Shown here one piece after another: positions 1 to 12,199 of a DNA stretch of 64,000 nucleotides. The stretch is taken from positions 61,504,001 to 61,568,000 of the forward strand of contig JBITNC010000001.1 in NCBI GenBank assembly GCA_050084985.1. The letters are read 5' to 3'. The translations under genes and the position numbers were made by a program. Position 1 is the stretch's first letter, and each line of letters begins with the position of its first letter. The notes under the pieces were generated by a model that saw only the letters and a list, made by a program, of their open reading frames with translations, was not told where the DNA came from and searched no databases. The DNA comes from Nageia nagi. Taxonomy: Eukaryota; Pinophyta.

Positions 1-2900
1 GAGCACAAATCAAGGCAAGATTGCATTGGTTAAAAGTTGGTGACAAAGTGTCTAAAGAACTCTTTCAGAGGCTCAGGCATCCTAAACATTCTACCCAATT
101 CAAGGCCATTTAGGATAATGGAGTTAGACTCTCTTCTCTTTATGAGATTTCACAAGTCTTTGTGAAGCATTATACTCATGTTTTTATTTCTCAAGAGTAT
201 ATTGAGATAAGAATGTAGGCCCTTCGCCTATGTTTACAAGTTCCTCTTGTCAAACTTTCCCACTCTTAAAGAGAGGAATGTGATAAATTGTTAACCCTAG
301 ATAAATTGGCTAATGTCCTTTCCCACATGGCCAATGAGAAGGCTCCAAGATTGTACAGGTTCCCTTGTGAGTTTTATAAAGTTTATTGGGAATTTGTTGG
401 TTATTATTTTTATAAAGTGTATCTTGAAGCCCTCAAATATGGAACTCTTAGGGCAATTATAAAAAAAAGTAAATATCAAATTTATCCCCAAGCAGGGGGA
501 TCTAGAGATTATTACCGATTGGAGACCAATTATATTCTTGAATGTTAGTTACAAGATTATTACCAAGGCTTTAGATTTGTGTTTGCAACCCTTATTACCT
601 ACTATTGTTCATCCAAAATAGACTAGGTTTATTTAGGAAAGATACATTTTGGACAATATGCTTGCAAGTTGGGAAGGAATGGATAGGGGCACGAATGTCA
701 AATCATCATGCTCTATTAATTAAGATTGATTTTGAGAAGGCATATGATAGAATTGAATGGTTATTTATCACTTCCATGTTGAAAGATCTTGGATTTGATC
801 CTCACTTTGTTGATACTATTTAGATTTTATTTCAAGATGATTCTACAATTTTATCTTTGAACAACTCTCAAATAAAAGCAATTAGGTTATTTAGATCTAT
901 CAAATAAGGATGCTCACCTGGTCCTCCTCTCTTTTTTTGTTGGCTGCAAAAGCTTTTGGGTACTTGCTTGCTAAAAAAGCTTTAAAGTGTGTGCTTCATG
1001 GAATCAAGTTTCCTCACAACCAAGGGAAATTAGTAAATGATCATTTTGTAGATGACTCTTTTCTTACTATTCTAGAGGAAGAGAAGTATGTAATTGAGGC
1101 CATTCAATGTTTACAAATTTTTTTATCAAGCTTTAGGTTCTAGCATTCAATGGCATATAACTCCATTCATAGGCAGTCTCCCTTTCAAAAGCCTCCTTAG
1201 TTAGATCAGTATCAATGGAAATGGATCTCTCTTGAGGAGATTTTTAAATTTCTTAGTATTCCCTTTGCTTTTTAAGGATTACCCTCCTCTTTATAAAGTC
1301 ATGTAGTTTAAAAACTAGAGAAGAAACTTGAATATTGAATGTTTAAAAGTTCTCTCTGGCTAGAAAGTTTCAAATTTGTTCCAAAGTTCTTACCTCCACT
1401 CATGTTTATTAATCCTCATATTGGGTGCCATCCTAATCCTGCTACAACAAGTTAGAGAAGTCATTGTGGAATTTTTTATGGAGTTCTTTCTCAAATTGCA
1501 AAGGTTTTTATAGAGTGGCTTGGAAATTTTGCACCCTACCCAAGGAAGTTGGAGGTATGGGATTAGTTAATTGTAAGAGATAGGGAGTTGCTCTTTGTGC
1601 TAAGTGGATCATTCAAGCTCTAGAAGGAGTAGAGACATATAAATTCCTAATTAGACACTTTATTTCTACTAGTTTTCCTCTCAATAAATTGGCTTGGAAT
1701 TGAAGGGGATTAACCTCTAGTCTACTATTGTAGCATGATGTTTATTAAGATTTCTAGTTCTTTTTTATTAAAAGTATTTGGCAGGCATTGCAGCAACTCA
1801 CACCTTAGCTCATGTGGAAGGGAAAGGATGATAATTATGGATTTTCCATTAGCTCGCTTAATGTGTGGTGGTATTTGGTAATTTCCCTTCAAGGTACTCC
1901 TCTTTTCTAGATTCAATGGATTCATGTTAAAAATTTCTTTAAGAAAGGAATCTTCTCCATCTTTGATTTCTTCTCTCTAGAGGAAAAAGATTAGATGCCA
2001 CGGCCTTCTTTTAAATGTAAATTCAATATAGCAATTGTAGATAAGAAGACCTATGATGTTGTTATTGATGATACACCTCTCAATTTGTGGTAAAAAATTA
2101 AAAGAAGGGTGTAGAGACCATGGTGGAAAGAATGATCATGGTTTAATAAGGTACCTCTCAAGGTTTATAAAACTCGTCATGGGTATTACTAGTTATCTCC
2201 CTTCCTTCCCATGGTTTCTTGGCTTAACATTAAGTGGGACTTAATTTCTCTCAAGTCTTGATGTAAGTCCAGGTTCTATGTTGTGTAGGCTTATTTCATT
2301 GAACCTTAACAGGCTTTTTTCACTTGGATTTTACTTTTTCAAGGTTTTCCTATTGGGGAATTATTGGTGCATCTAGGTGTTGCAAAATCAAAGTGTGCTT
2401 TTATACAATGAAAAAGAGTCTTGCATGCAATTATTTTGGTCTTGTAAATATGCAAGCATGGATTGGGATTGGTTAGTCTCTTTTTTACTTCATTTCTAAC
2501 ATGGAATGTCTCCTGGCACCATGCTCTCCTAGGTGATGTTGTTAGGTTTACCCTTCCTCTTTAGGAAGTGTGGCATATTTTTAGGATTAGTTTTCTTTTT
2601 CATATATGGAAGGCAAAAAATGAAATTATTTTTAAAAATTAAGAACCTTCTACTAAGAAGTTTGAGGTGTTTCTTGATACTTGGTTCTAGATATGCAGTC
2701 AAGCCAATAAGGTGAAAATGGAGATGAACCACCTTTATATCCTCCTATATTATTGGGATAATGCACCTTATTTGGTTAGTCAAGTTCTATTGGAGAATTC
2801 AAAATAATAAGTTGCTCATTTCAGGTTATGTATAAAAAGATTGAACTATAAAGAAATAGTAGGCTGCATCTTGGAATCCCAAGAGATTTTTGGGATATGT
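1..2900 (+). pseudogene. LINE (L1-type non-LTR retrotransposon) ORF2 remnant
   Basis: Decayed reverse transcriptase ORF of a plant LINE, readable only by switching between the three forward frames. In order I see a pre-RT segment in the first 80 bases (WLKVGDKVSKELF), the RT opening near 515-600 (DWRPI, NVSYKIITKAL, LLPTIVHP), FEKAYDRIEW at 731-760, GCSPGP at about 907-924, and FVDDSF at about 1044-1061 where the catalytic F/YADD box belongs. A GGMGLVN trace follows near 1550-1570. The C-terminal zinc-finger (zf-RVT) part is visible as ESCMQLFWSC near 2410-2440 and HIWKAKNEIIF near 2600-2640. Many stops and frameshifts make it non-functional. The 5' end, with the endonuclease, lies outside the window. 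I see no clear poly-A tail or target duplication. Confidence 0.85.
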
Positions 2901-3009
2901 GCTCAAGGTAGGAAGCTATCTAGGTTGAGATTGAAGTAAAATTTGTATAAGTAATGGACTCTTCAAGCTAGCATCTAGCTTAGTAAGGGCCAAGAGGATA
3001 GGTGCATAG

Positions 3010-3760
3010 TTTCAAAAGATAAAATCTTATCTTTTTGTAGCATGCTCTTGACCCAAGGAGACACTAGTTCCAAAAAAATATGAAAATTTAGCTAAGTCCC
3101 ACTTGCTAAGTCCTCAAAACAAATCAAACTATGCAAGAGAAACTAGTATATGCCTCAAAAAGATAATATCTTGTCTTTCTAGGATATGCTTCAAGCTAGC
3201 AGAGAGTTGGGTGCATGATTTCAAAAGATAAAATATTGTCTTTTTAGAGCATGCATTTTGGCTTGTAGGGAGTTTTGGAGCCATTCAAAGGTGAAATCTA
3301 GTAACCTTGAGCATTAGAAAAGATAAATCTAAATGATGCATGGTCAAAGTGGGAAAGCTAAAGAGCCAAGGTGACATGCATGTGAAGGGCATGAGAGTCC
3401 TAGTTGAACGCACGCTTCAAAAAGATAAAATCTTGACTTTTTGTGGCATGCACTTAGCTAAGGAGGAGCTCAAGTTGAAGAGAAAGGTGAAATTTTGGCT
3501 AGTTTTGCACTTTGAGGTCCTAAACAAGCAAATATAGGCATTAAAAGGAAAGAACATAGAAAAAAATGACAAAAATTTGACTTTCTATAGCATGTGCCCA
3601 AACTGGGGAGACCAGCAAGCTAAGTGTATTGAAAAAGATAAAATCTTAACTTTTTTTTGACATGTTCCAAGTTTAGACAAGTAAAGCAAATCTATCACAT
3701 CCAAAAAAAGATAATATTGTGACTTTTTTTGGCATGCTCCAAGCTTAGAGAGGCTTTAGG
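3010..3760 (+). repeat. Seven spaced copies of a small AAAAGAT/ATCTTTT palindromic motif
   Basis: A block close to AAAAGATAAAATCTTGACTT followed by TTTTTGTGGCATGC recurs at roughly 3016, 3157, 3222, 3418, 3565, 3637 and 3704. Each copy can fold because AAAAGAT faces ATCTTTT, and each ends in GCATGC or CATG. Spacing varies from about 65 to 200 bases, so this is not a simple tandem array. The sequence between copies (for example AGCTTAG...AGGTGAAATCTAG) is also partly repeated. There is no convincing coding capacity. It may be the 3' region or a subterminal region of an unidentified element. Confidence 0.6.
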
Positions 3761-3780
3761 AAGCACTTGAGGTGAAATCT

Positions 3781-4864
3781 AGAGGATCTTGGGCTTAGGA
3801 GAAGGTGAAGTCATGAAGATCTTGAGTAAAAGAGGCATGCACCCAAGATGGCCAAATTTCAAAGACAAGGTCCCAAATCATCCCAATGATACATGCAAGC
3901 TACTAGATTTCCCTTGTAGGTGCCAAAAGGTGAACAAGTCAAGTCCAATGTTGCTGCAAAGGCAAGGAAGATTCATGAGCCTATGAGTACCAAGGAAGCA
4001 TAGGGGTGTGGTGAGTATGCATGCACATTAATCTTATCCTTGTTCCTACAATCTTTCCATCACTTTTTCCTTTTATTTTACACTTTATTCTCATGGATTT
4101 TCATACTTATTAGTTTTAAGTATTTTGAGAGACAACTCTTATCTCAACCTTGAGAGAATATGACTTCCTTGATCCATACATTATATTCTTATTGGTGGAA
4201 GCTTTAAATATCTCAGCTGCTCTATGAGTTGTACTCTCGTAACACAAAGAGGAGTGACCTTTGGGGTAATGAATCCCCATAGAGGGAAAGGCTAATGCCC
4301 TTCCACCTAAGGTATTGGCATCTTTTTCATCCCTACAAGGCAAAAAAGGAAAACCACTCAACATTAATTGGTGCTAGAAGGAGGGCTTGAACTGTCTTGC
4401 ATCTAGTAAGAATTATTTCGCTTTTTAGTTTTCTTTTTCACTTGGATCCTTTACGCTAATGCATACACCAAATAAGGGATCCAAGTATTTCTTGATAGGA
4501 TGTATAAATACACATTCTAAATCCTAGAGATACATTCTTTGATGGCTTCTATAGCCATCATATTATACAATCATGACCAAAATACCATGGTGGGAATAAT
4601 GTATGCTCGGGAATTTTTAAGGCCAACCATATGTTTCACATGGATATGTACAACCTTAGATAAGCAGTAAGGCTTATTTGAATTCAATCTTAAAACAAGT
4701 ATTGGTTCAATGTATTAATTCTAATCTTCAATCATGGCCAATGCAACCAACATGTCAATCTCAATCCAACATGGAATCACATGAGTAGTCCAGTTGCACC
4801 AATACAATTGAATCATTCAAATCTTGAAGACCTTGAAGATTTTCCAAACTTGCCAAGCACTCCT
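3781..4864. other. Unassigned intergenic sequence
   Basis: No recognisable gene, RNA or repeat. Open frames here are short and show no family motif. The sequence ends against the LTR that starts at 4865. Confidence 0.5.
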
Positions 4865-5365
4865 TGTTGGAATGTATAATGCATTATTGTAAAGGTTATG
4901 TAATAATATTCTATGAAATTTCACTAATATTTAAGGGTATCATTTGATACCTTAAGTATTTAAGTGAATATGATAATGTAACTTGTCCTTCACTCCATGT
5001 CATGAGCATGCCCCTTGGGTAAAAGGATGTGCATGTCATGCTTTTGTACATTGGATAAAAGGGTGATACAAAGAGGGATTTTGGTCTATAAATAGAAGGC
5101 TCCCTCTTTATGATCATATACCAATTGTGGAGTAAAGTTATGCTATAGGATAATGCTTAGGAGTTGAGATTAAGAGGATTGTAAGAGACTTGTATTTGTG
5201 ATTGAAATAAAAATATAGTTAGTGAATGTACTCCTAGTTGGAAGAACCACTTACATCTTGTGTTATCTTTGTGAGATTGCTTTGTGAGTTTGTTAGATGT
5301 GTTTTATGAGCTTACATGTGATCTTGAGAGTTTAGAGTTATTCATGTTATAGTTCAATTCTCTCA
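4865..5365 (+). repeat. Copia-type LTR (501 bp) with adjoining primer-binding-like site
   Basis: Begins TGTTGGAATG, a common start of plant Ty1/copia LTRs, and ends ...TCTCA. It contains a TATA box TATAAATA at 5087-5094. It is followed at 5368-5379 by TGCTATCAGAGT, close to the initiator-methionine tRNA primer site TGGTATCAGAGC used by copia elements. I found no partner LTR in the window, and the sequence beyond the primer site has no clear gag, so this is a truncated 5' end. The family match is inferred from the terminal motifs only. Confidence 0.65.
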
Positions 5366-5379
5366 TTTGCTATCAGAGT

Positions 5380-6430
5380 AACTTGAAGGCTTCTCTTCAC
5401 AACCTTGTCTGGTGACTCATCTTCTTGGAGGCTTCATCTTTCTTCATCCTTTTGACTCTGTTCATTGATCGCTCCTTGGGCATCTTGGCTACCCTATTTC
5501 CTCATCACGTGGAACCCTCTATCACCATTTCCCATTTGTGCTCTCCTCCCTCTAGCACCCTTTGAAAAAAAATAGCTGCTTGGTTTAGTGTGACTTCTTC
5601 ATAGAGTGACACCTTCCACATTGCCTTAACGTGATGCCTCCCTAATGCATGGCCTTGCTCCACCTCCATGACCTTCCTCCTTAGTTCTTCTCTACTCAAC
5701 ATGTCTAGCCATGTTCCTCCTCCCTCCTCTCCTCTTCTCTGCTACGCATGCCTTTTAAAAAAAAAATCACCTTCCTAGTGTCTTGTAAGCATTTTTTTCT
5801 CTAAACTTTATCTCCTCCATTTATTTTAATGATTTTGCAAGTCTTCTTTGAAGTGGCATGGAGTATTTTTATTTGCATTTAAAACTCTACAAAATTTAAA
5901 GCTTATTTTTCTTGTTTCATAACTCATAATTATTGTCCATTATCTTTAACTCACTCTTACTTGGAGTAGAGTTCGAGTTAAAGTTGAATGATGACTTAAT
6001 CTCTTGAGTGGCATAGAAGGCTTCTTGATGCATTAACTACATTGCATTTTTTTTTGTTAATTTTTTAAATTATCTAGAAGTATTTTTAAGAAGGTTTTTT
6101 TTTTTTTGGACAGAAGGGGTATTTATTTTGTAAATACATAGAAGTATTTTTCTTCGGTCAACTTACAATTTTTTTAGTTCCCTTTAACATTGAAAGGGAT
6201 AATTTTTTTTTAGATCTATTAGTGCTTCAATTGCCAAAGAGGAGGCTACTTTTTATTATCTCTTAAGTATTAAGAGAGAGATTTTTTGCAAATTTTTTTA
6301 AAATCCTTCAAATACTTACATTGGTGTAAACTTGACATTTTAAATAAAATTAAGCATGCTACTTTTAGGGATAAATCTTTAAGTAAAAAGGAAGGAATTT
6401 GTATAAATTTGTTAATTTTTTTATCTAGTA
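5380..6430. other. Unassigned leader/intergenic sequence, AT-rich
   Basis: Sequence downstream of the copia-like LTR. A pyrimidine-rich part (5390-5760) could be the element leader, but no gag motif is seen. The rest is AT-rich with homopolymer T runs. No gene supported. Confidence 0.45.
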
Positions 6431-6439
6431 TGCATACTT

Positions 6440-6700
6440 AATTTTTTACTTTAAAAGTTGCATGCTTATGCTTAGTACTAAATTTTTAATTTACTTTTAA
6501 GTGTTGCATGCTTATGCTTAGTACTTAAATCTTAAGTTAAATGCATGCTTAGTACTTATTTGTCAAGTTAATAAATGCATGCTTAGTACTTATTTGTTAA
6601 GTTAATAAATGCATGCTTAGTACTTAATTTTTAAGCTATTAATGCATATTTTTTAGAACTTATTTGTTAAGTTAATAATGCATATTTTTTTTTTCTAAGT
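6440..6700 (+). repeat. Short tandem repeat, GCATGCTTAGTACTTA unit
   Basis: About six degenerate copies of a 34-45 bp unit containing GCTTAGTACTTA followed by TGTTAAGTTAATAAATGCAT, at about 6470, 6517, 6548, 6582, 6617 and a weaker one near 6655. AT-rich and non-coding. Confidence 0.65.
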
Positions 6701-7272
6701 TATGGAATAATTCATGCTTAAATTTTTTAAGCTATAGATTGATGCATACTAAGTATCTTCTTATGCAAAGTTAATATACTTGTGCAAATTATTATGGACC
6801 TATGTAAATATGTTATTTAGGGGTTAGTGAACAAAACCCATTGGACTCTTAGGTTTCAAATTTTGAATGGATGATGTTTTACTTATGCTCTTTACTTCAT
6901 GTTTCACTTTTTGCTTTATTTGCTTATGCAAACAAAAATGCAAACATTGATATGAGCAAACCCTAAAATAAACACATCCACATGTACATTTTGCAACATG
7001 ACTTGTTTGGGGATCCATGAGGTGAGGCCAGGTAGACTGGAGCCTTTAAGTTTGATGATCCAAATGGTGAAAGTTTGTACTTATCAATTGCCCCTAAGTC
7101 CTCTGTTGATGTGGACATAACTTCAATAGGTGGATAGACATGTATGTAGTGATACCACATGTTCGCACATCCATTTAGAGATTATCTTGATAAACTAGGA
7201 GGACAAATTGAAACCTAATCAAGATTAATAATTTGATCAATCCAATAAACATCATAACCTTAGAAAATAGTA
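6701..7272. other. Unassigned sequence between repeat and Ty3 element
   Basis: No recognised gene or repeat. Two short minus-strand open frames overlap here but have no family features. Confidence 0.4.
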
Positions 7273-7277
7273 GGTAT

Positions 7278-8059
7278 TATTATCACCTAAAATTAATTTA
7301 TGCATTTAATTTAATACATTAGGAAATATATGCTTGCACTTATATATCTAGTTCAAGAATATTAATGCTATTTTGGATATGATCAATATATATCATCAAC
7401 TTACTATATTCTTCTTTATGTAGGTACATGCTGACCTAAGGAGTATCTCATATTATTATCTATATAAATAGGGATCTAATAGTAAGTCCACATCAAGGAG
7501 ATATTTGATCCATATTTGGTCTTGATGATGGCAATCTTTTAGATGTCTGTTGACACTGCCATTCAAGGTTATGGTTTGTGTATTTTCTTATGTGAGCATA
7601 CTGATAATTATAAGCTTATTTGAGTATTAAATTGAGATAATTGAGAGTCTATGTGGAGGCATAGAGTCAATTCAAAATGAACTACAATCTAATGAAGACC
7701 TTTGATGCTCCCCTATAGATGAAAGCAGACCATAATGCTCCTTTCAAGCATGAAATAGACCACCTCCTCTTTTTGGATCATCTTGCTCTACAACTTCAAG
7801 TGCAGACTCCATTAGTTGTTGAGGCTTCATCACTATCTTTCATTCATCAATATCAAGTATGTTTTGTGAGGTAAGTACATAAATTTAGTCTTGTTTGGTA
7901 ATATCATTTTGATTTCAATTATTCATTATCTTCTATATCAAATTATCTTCTTATAAATTGCTATCCATTAGCTTAGAATTTACAAATAGATATATGTATC
8001 TTTTAAAACTACAGATATTCATTTATTTGCATTCTTGAATACATTTTTATTTGTAAACA
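7278..8059 (+). repeat. 5' LTR of Ty3 element 1
   Basis: 782 bp, starting TATTATCACCTAAAATTAAT (first bases mutated from TGTTATCACC) and ending TTGTAAACA. Matches 14792-15580 along its whole length with many substitutions. Contains a TATA-like CTATATAAATAGGGA near 7459-7473. Confidence 0.9.
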
Positions 8060-8062
8060 TTT

Positions 8063-8080
8063 TGGTGAACTTGACGTGAA
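8063..8080 (+). other. Primer binding site of Ty3 element 1
   Basis: TGGTGAACTTGACGTGAA three bases after the 5' LTR. The same site is present as TGGTGAACCCAACGTGAA in the element at 25067 and, reversed, next to the minus-strand LTRs. The tRNA used was not determined. Confidence 0.75.
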
Positions 8081-8152
8081 ACATACGTAATTATACTAAA
8101 GCCATAGGGTTTTAGTTAGGACTAATAAATGATTTTATGAGTTATTTGAGAT

Positions 8153-9520
8153 ATAGATCAGTTAAGTGTATTCTTGTGAAGTCTTTTGAGAAGAGATCTT
8201 GATGAGCTCTTGGGAGATATTTAGCATGATGAACCAAAAGCACCTAATGAAGAAGCTGATCATAGTGATGGAAGTAACAATGATAACATTCAAGCTACTA
8301 TTAAGGGTATGCAAATATATATTAGTTAACTAGCAAGAGGTTCAATTCAACCAGATAATTCAATTGAGTTTGGTAGCCCTCTATGTGATGAGATCCATTT
8401 ATGCATGCCACCACTAGATTATAAAGATCTCAAGTTTTGTAAGTTCATTGGGGAAGGAGATCCTAGAAGATATTTGCAAGGATCCAAAGATGAGTGTGAG
8501 CTCAAAATTAGTATGAATTCAAGATTATAGGTGAAATTCTTTCCTTATAGTTTGGAAGGAGAGGCTCATGAATGGTTCTATTCTCTACTTGAAAGGTTAG
8601 TTACATCATTTTGAGAATTGAAAAACTTATTTCTAAAATAGTATAAGCATAACATCAAGCATGAAGTCATGGTTTCAGATCTATGTGCTATGAGGTAAGG
8701 CAATGATGAAAATTTTGAAAAGTATATTGTATGATTCAAGAAGACATGGCAACAAATCAAAACTAAGATCACAAAAAAAGAGATAAATAATATCTTCAAA
8801 GATGATATCATATTGTCCTTACAATTTTATGTCATTGATTATACACATCTAGCATTTTTGAAATGACATATAAGCTATTGGAAAAAGAAAAAGTCCTTAT
8901 GAAATTAAGGCTTGTGAAGTATCGAGATGATGACAAACATAGGGCCAAAGATAAGCATCCACAATCACCAAAGAAAGATAAATCCATGCATGTAGCAAAA
9001 AAAGTAAATGAAAAGAAAGAAAGAAAATTCATAATTTTTCCTATACCTCCTAGGTTTATATTGAAAGATCTAATGGCAAAAGGACTATTATAGCCTTTAA
9101 CTAAGCAAGAGGAAGACAAGTTAGCAGAGAGGCCAACATGGTACAAGGAAGATAGATATTGTGAATATCATCAAACCAAGGGGCATGCCACTAATGGGTG
9201 TGGAGGCCTAAGAAACAAAATACAAAGGCTATAGAGGATGGGTTCTACGTGTGTCCTATTCAAGTTAAAGATATAGAGGGAAAGTAGCATGTTCATGGAA
9301 TTTTCCCCGAAGAAGTGTGTACAACACTTATAAGAGAAAGATCAAGAGTAGCAACAAATCCTATCATAGGTGAAAAAGAGCATCCTAAAGACCCAAGAAG
9401 TTTTGACCTCATTGAGCAACTCAAAAATACACAAAATAAGCTTAGTTTTTTGAATTACTTCAAATTTCAAAACTCCATAGAGAAATGATGAATCAAATTT
9501 TCAAGAATAGTCAGATAGAT
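8153..9520 (+). pseudogene. gag: gag of Ty3 element 1, with multiple stops
   Basis: Capsid/nucleocapsid polyprotein by alignment with the better preserved copies in this window. The start codon is ATA (8153) where sister copies have ATG. Recognisable pieces include RRDLDELLGDI, FGSPLCDEIH, KDECELKI, SLEGEAHEWFYSL and FKKTWQQIKTKI, then a lysine-rich stretch (8880-9030) and a zinc-knuckle-like CEYHQTKGHATNGC at about 9160-9200. At least eight in-frame stops and one or two frameshifts break it. Product would act in the cytoplasmic virus-like particle. Confidence 0.85.
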
Positions 9521-9639
9521 AGGAATGTTTCAATTATTGCTTTTGCAAAAAAGGTAAAAATGTAGAGTAAAAGAGATGTTATCACTTTTCATCCTAGTGA
9601 AAAACTTAGCAAGGATGTAACCCAGTTACATCCACCATT

Positions 9640-10200
9640 ATTTATTAAAGTGAATATCTTTGGCAATATAGTTAACAGATCATTGATAGATGGTGTCGTA
9701 GCTTTGAATATTACCACCACTCACTTACTTTCATAGTTTGATCTAGATTTATTACCTCTAAGAGAAGAGACTACCATGAGAGTTAAGGGGTTTGATGATG
9801 TTTCAAAGAAATGTGTAGGAATCATCACACTTCTAATCAAAGTAGGAAACAAAGTACTTCATACCCTCTTCTACATTACAAATAGAAAACATTTTTTTAA
9901 TTTCATACTTGGAAGACCTTTTATAGATGACATGGAAGGAGTAACATCAACTTTGCATAGATATTTCAAGTTTTGTTCTAAAGGAAATGTTTACAAGGTA
10001 TAAGTAGATGAGAAGATAGCCAAGCAGTGCAATTATGTTCTCCTTGAGAGGTTTCTTCTGTATGATGCAAAAGATGAGGCTATCCTAGCTAAGAATGATT
10101 AGATTTATAAAAAAGCATTATAGAGAATTAACATCATGGATATTGGGTTTGGTTCGTATACCATCATGAATGTCAATAACATAAATCCAGAGAGAGACTT
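9640..10200 (+). pseudogene. Aspartic protease domain of Ty3 element 1
   Basis: Retropepsin-type protease that would cut the Gag-Pol polyprotein. RSLIDGVVALNI near 9675-9715 aligns with RSLIDGGVALNI of the sister units; the active-site aspartate is kept but the next glycine is changed to valine. Downstream FNFILGRPFIDDMEG (about 9897-9941) matches the ILGRPW region of plant Ty3 proteases. A linker to RT follows, holding one copy of the 16-nt hairpin-like motif at 10228-10243 (GGACCACCCATGCTCA). Confidence 0.75.
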
Positions 10201-10702
10201 GGATGGATAGTAAGAGGCTTAGGAAAAGGACCACCCATGCTCATTTGGGCTCCATAAAGATTGCTGGCAATCCTCTTTAGAAGAAATCATGGAGGAAAAC
10301 AAATATTGCATCATCCCATATCATAGAGATGAGCATGATGTTCAAGTTAATCATTTGTTATTAACATAAGAAGATGAATGGGTAAGAGATGATAAAAATT
10401 ACTTTGTTATTAAATATGAAATAAATGATAAAGATGCAATACATGCTATAGAATTATTTGATAATGATGATGCTTTTTAAAAATCTATAGGTGCTAGAAC
10501 TGAATATCTAGCTCAGCATGAAAAGAGGACTCATAAACATTGTCTAGATATACATGCTTACTTTGGTGAATCTATGGAGGATAAAATCAAAGGGTTGGAA
10601 GAGTTTCTATTTCCCACAACATTAGAATTAGAGATGAATTGGTTGAATTAAGACATAGAGAAGGTCAACATTAGTTCTCAAGAGACGCTGTGATTATTAA
10701 AA

Positions 10703-12060
10703 ATGGGTAAGCTCCTTGAAGAACCTTTACAAAATGAGTTTATTCAATCCTTTTATGATTATTCTGAATTATTTGCATGGTCATATAAAGATATGCTTGG
10801 ATTAGATAAAAATTTTGTAGTACATAACTTGGTTATTGAGAAAGGAGTAGTTCTTGTAAAGCAAAAACCAAGAAAGATACCTTTTCAGATTTCTTTACTA
10901 GTCAAGAAGAAAATTGAGAAACTATTAGAAGCTAGTTTTTTTAGACCCATTGATTATTCAAAATGGATGGCCAATGTAGTTTTAGTAAAGAAACCTATAG
11001 CTAAAATTAGATATGACTTTGCACTATCCAACATAGATATGATCATTTATAGTTTGGCAAGTTATGAGATGTTATCATTTATGGATGGATTTTCAAGATA
11101 TAATCAAATCAAAATCAAGGAAAGTGATTAGCATAAAATAGCCTTTAGAATTCCTTGGGGTAACTTTTGCTACAAGGTAATGCCATTTGGTCTTAACAAT
11201 GCAAGGGCCACATATCAAAGAGCAATGATAGCCATGTTTCATGACTTCATTCATAAAATAGTAGAAGTCTATGTAGATGATATCTTGATAAAATTAAAGA
11301 ATAAAAAAGATCATGTCAAGGATGTAAAAGTAGCATTTGAAAGGATGAAGAAGTACAAGTTAAGAATCAAGCCTCAAAAATGTGTTTTTAAAGTATCATT
11401 AAGAAAACTCTTGGGGCACATTATCTCTAGGAGAGCAGTTGAAGTGGATCCAAAGAAAATTAAATCCATCACAAAAATGTCTCCTCCTATGAATCTTCAA
11501 AAATTGAGAAGCCTCCAAGGTAAGATTCAAACTATTAGAAGATTCATTTGTTAATTAATAGATAATATGTCTCATTTACTTAAAAAATAAGTTAAGTTTA
11601 AATAGGATGTTAAGTGTTAAGAAGCATTTGATAAAATAAAAGAATATTTGCTACATCCACTAGTATTGGCTCCATATAGACATGGAGAACCTCTTTGGAT
11701 TTATGTCTTAGCTATGGAACATGCATTTGGGGTAATGTTGACAAAGAAAGAAGAAGATGGTAAAAAGAGAGTAGTCTATTTTATTAGCAAAACATTGAAA
11801 GAATATGAAACCAGGTACACAACCATTGAGAAGTTATGTTAATGTATAGTATTTGCTACTGAGAAGTTGAAGCATTATATGATCAATAGCACAACATATG
11901 TATTTACTTAGGTAGACCCATTAAGATATCTGATGTAAAAACCATGCCTCAATGTAAGGTCAACAAAATGGATCATGCTACTTCAGAAGTTTGACCTCAA
12001 GTTTGTGAAATAAAAATCAGTTAAAGAGTAGGCAGTTATAGATTTTGTTGCAAAGTTTCC
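10703..12060 (+). pseudogene. Reverse transcriptase and RNase H of Ty3 element 1
   Basis: RT fingers/palm: EASFFRPIDYSKWMANVVLV at about 10927-10986, FMDGFSRYNQIKIKES around 11080-11125, MPFGLNNARATYQRAM (11180-11227), catalytic VYVDDILIK (about 11268-11294), then the connection and RNase H (YRHGEPLWIYVLA, KRVVYFISKTLKEYETRYT). Compared with the sister units, about 42 bases are missing near 11010, removing the segment that carries CTNFRDLNKACP. RT would be inactive even without its stops. RNase H continues in broken form to about 12060. Confidence 0.85.
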
Positions 12061-12199
12061 CATAGAAGATAGTATAGAACTCAAAGAAGAATTTTAATAT
12101 GAACACACTTTGGTATAAATCATAAAATGTGCAAAATAGGATCACCTATGATCTTCTTTTGAAGAAAATAGGAATGTCAATGTTCCTATTTCAAAGGTG

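Noticed and set aside
5505-5702. Minus-strand 65-codon frame after the copia-like LTR
   Set aside because: Looks protein-like in composition but has no motif and no second supporting signal.
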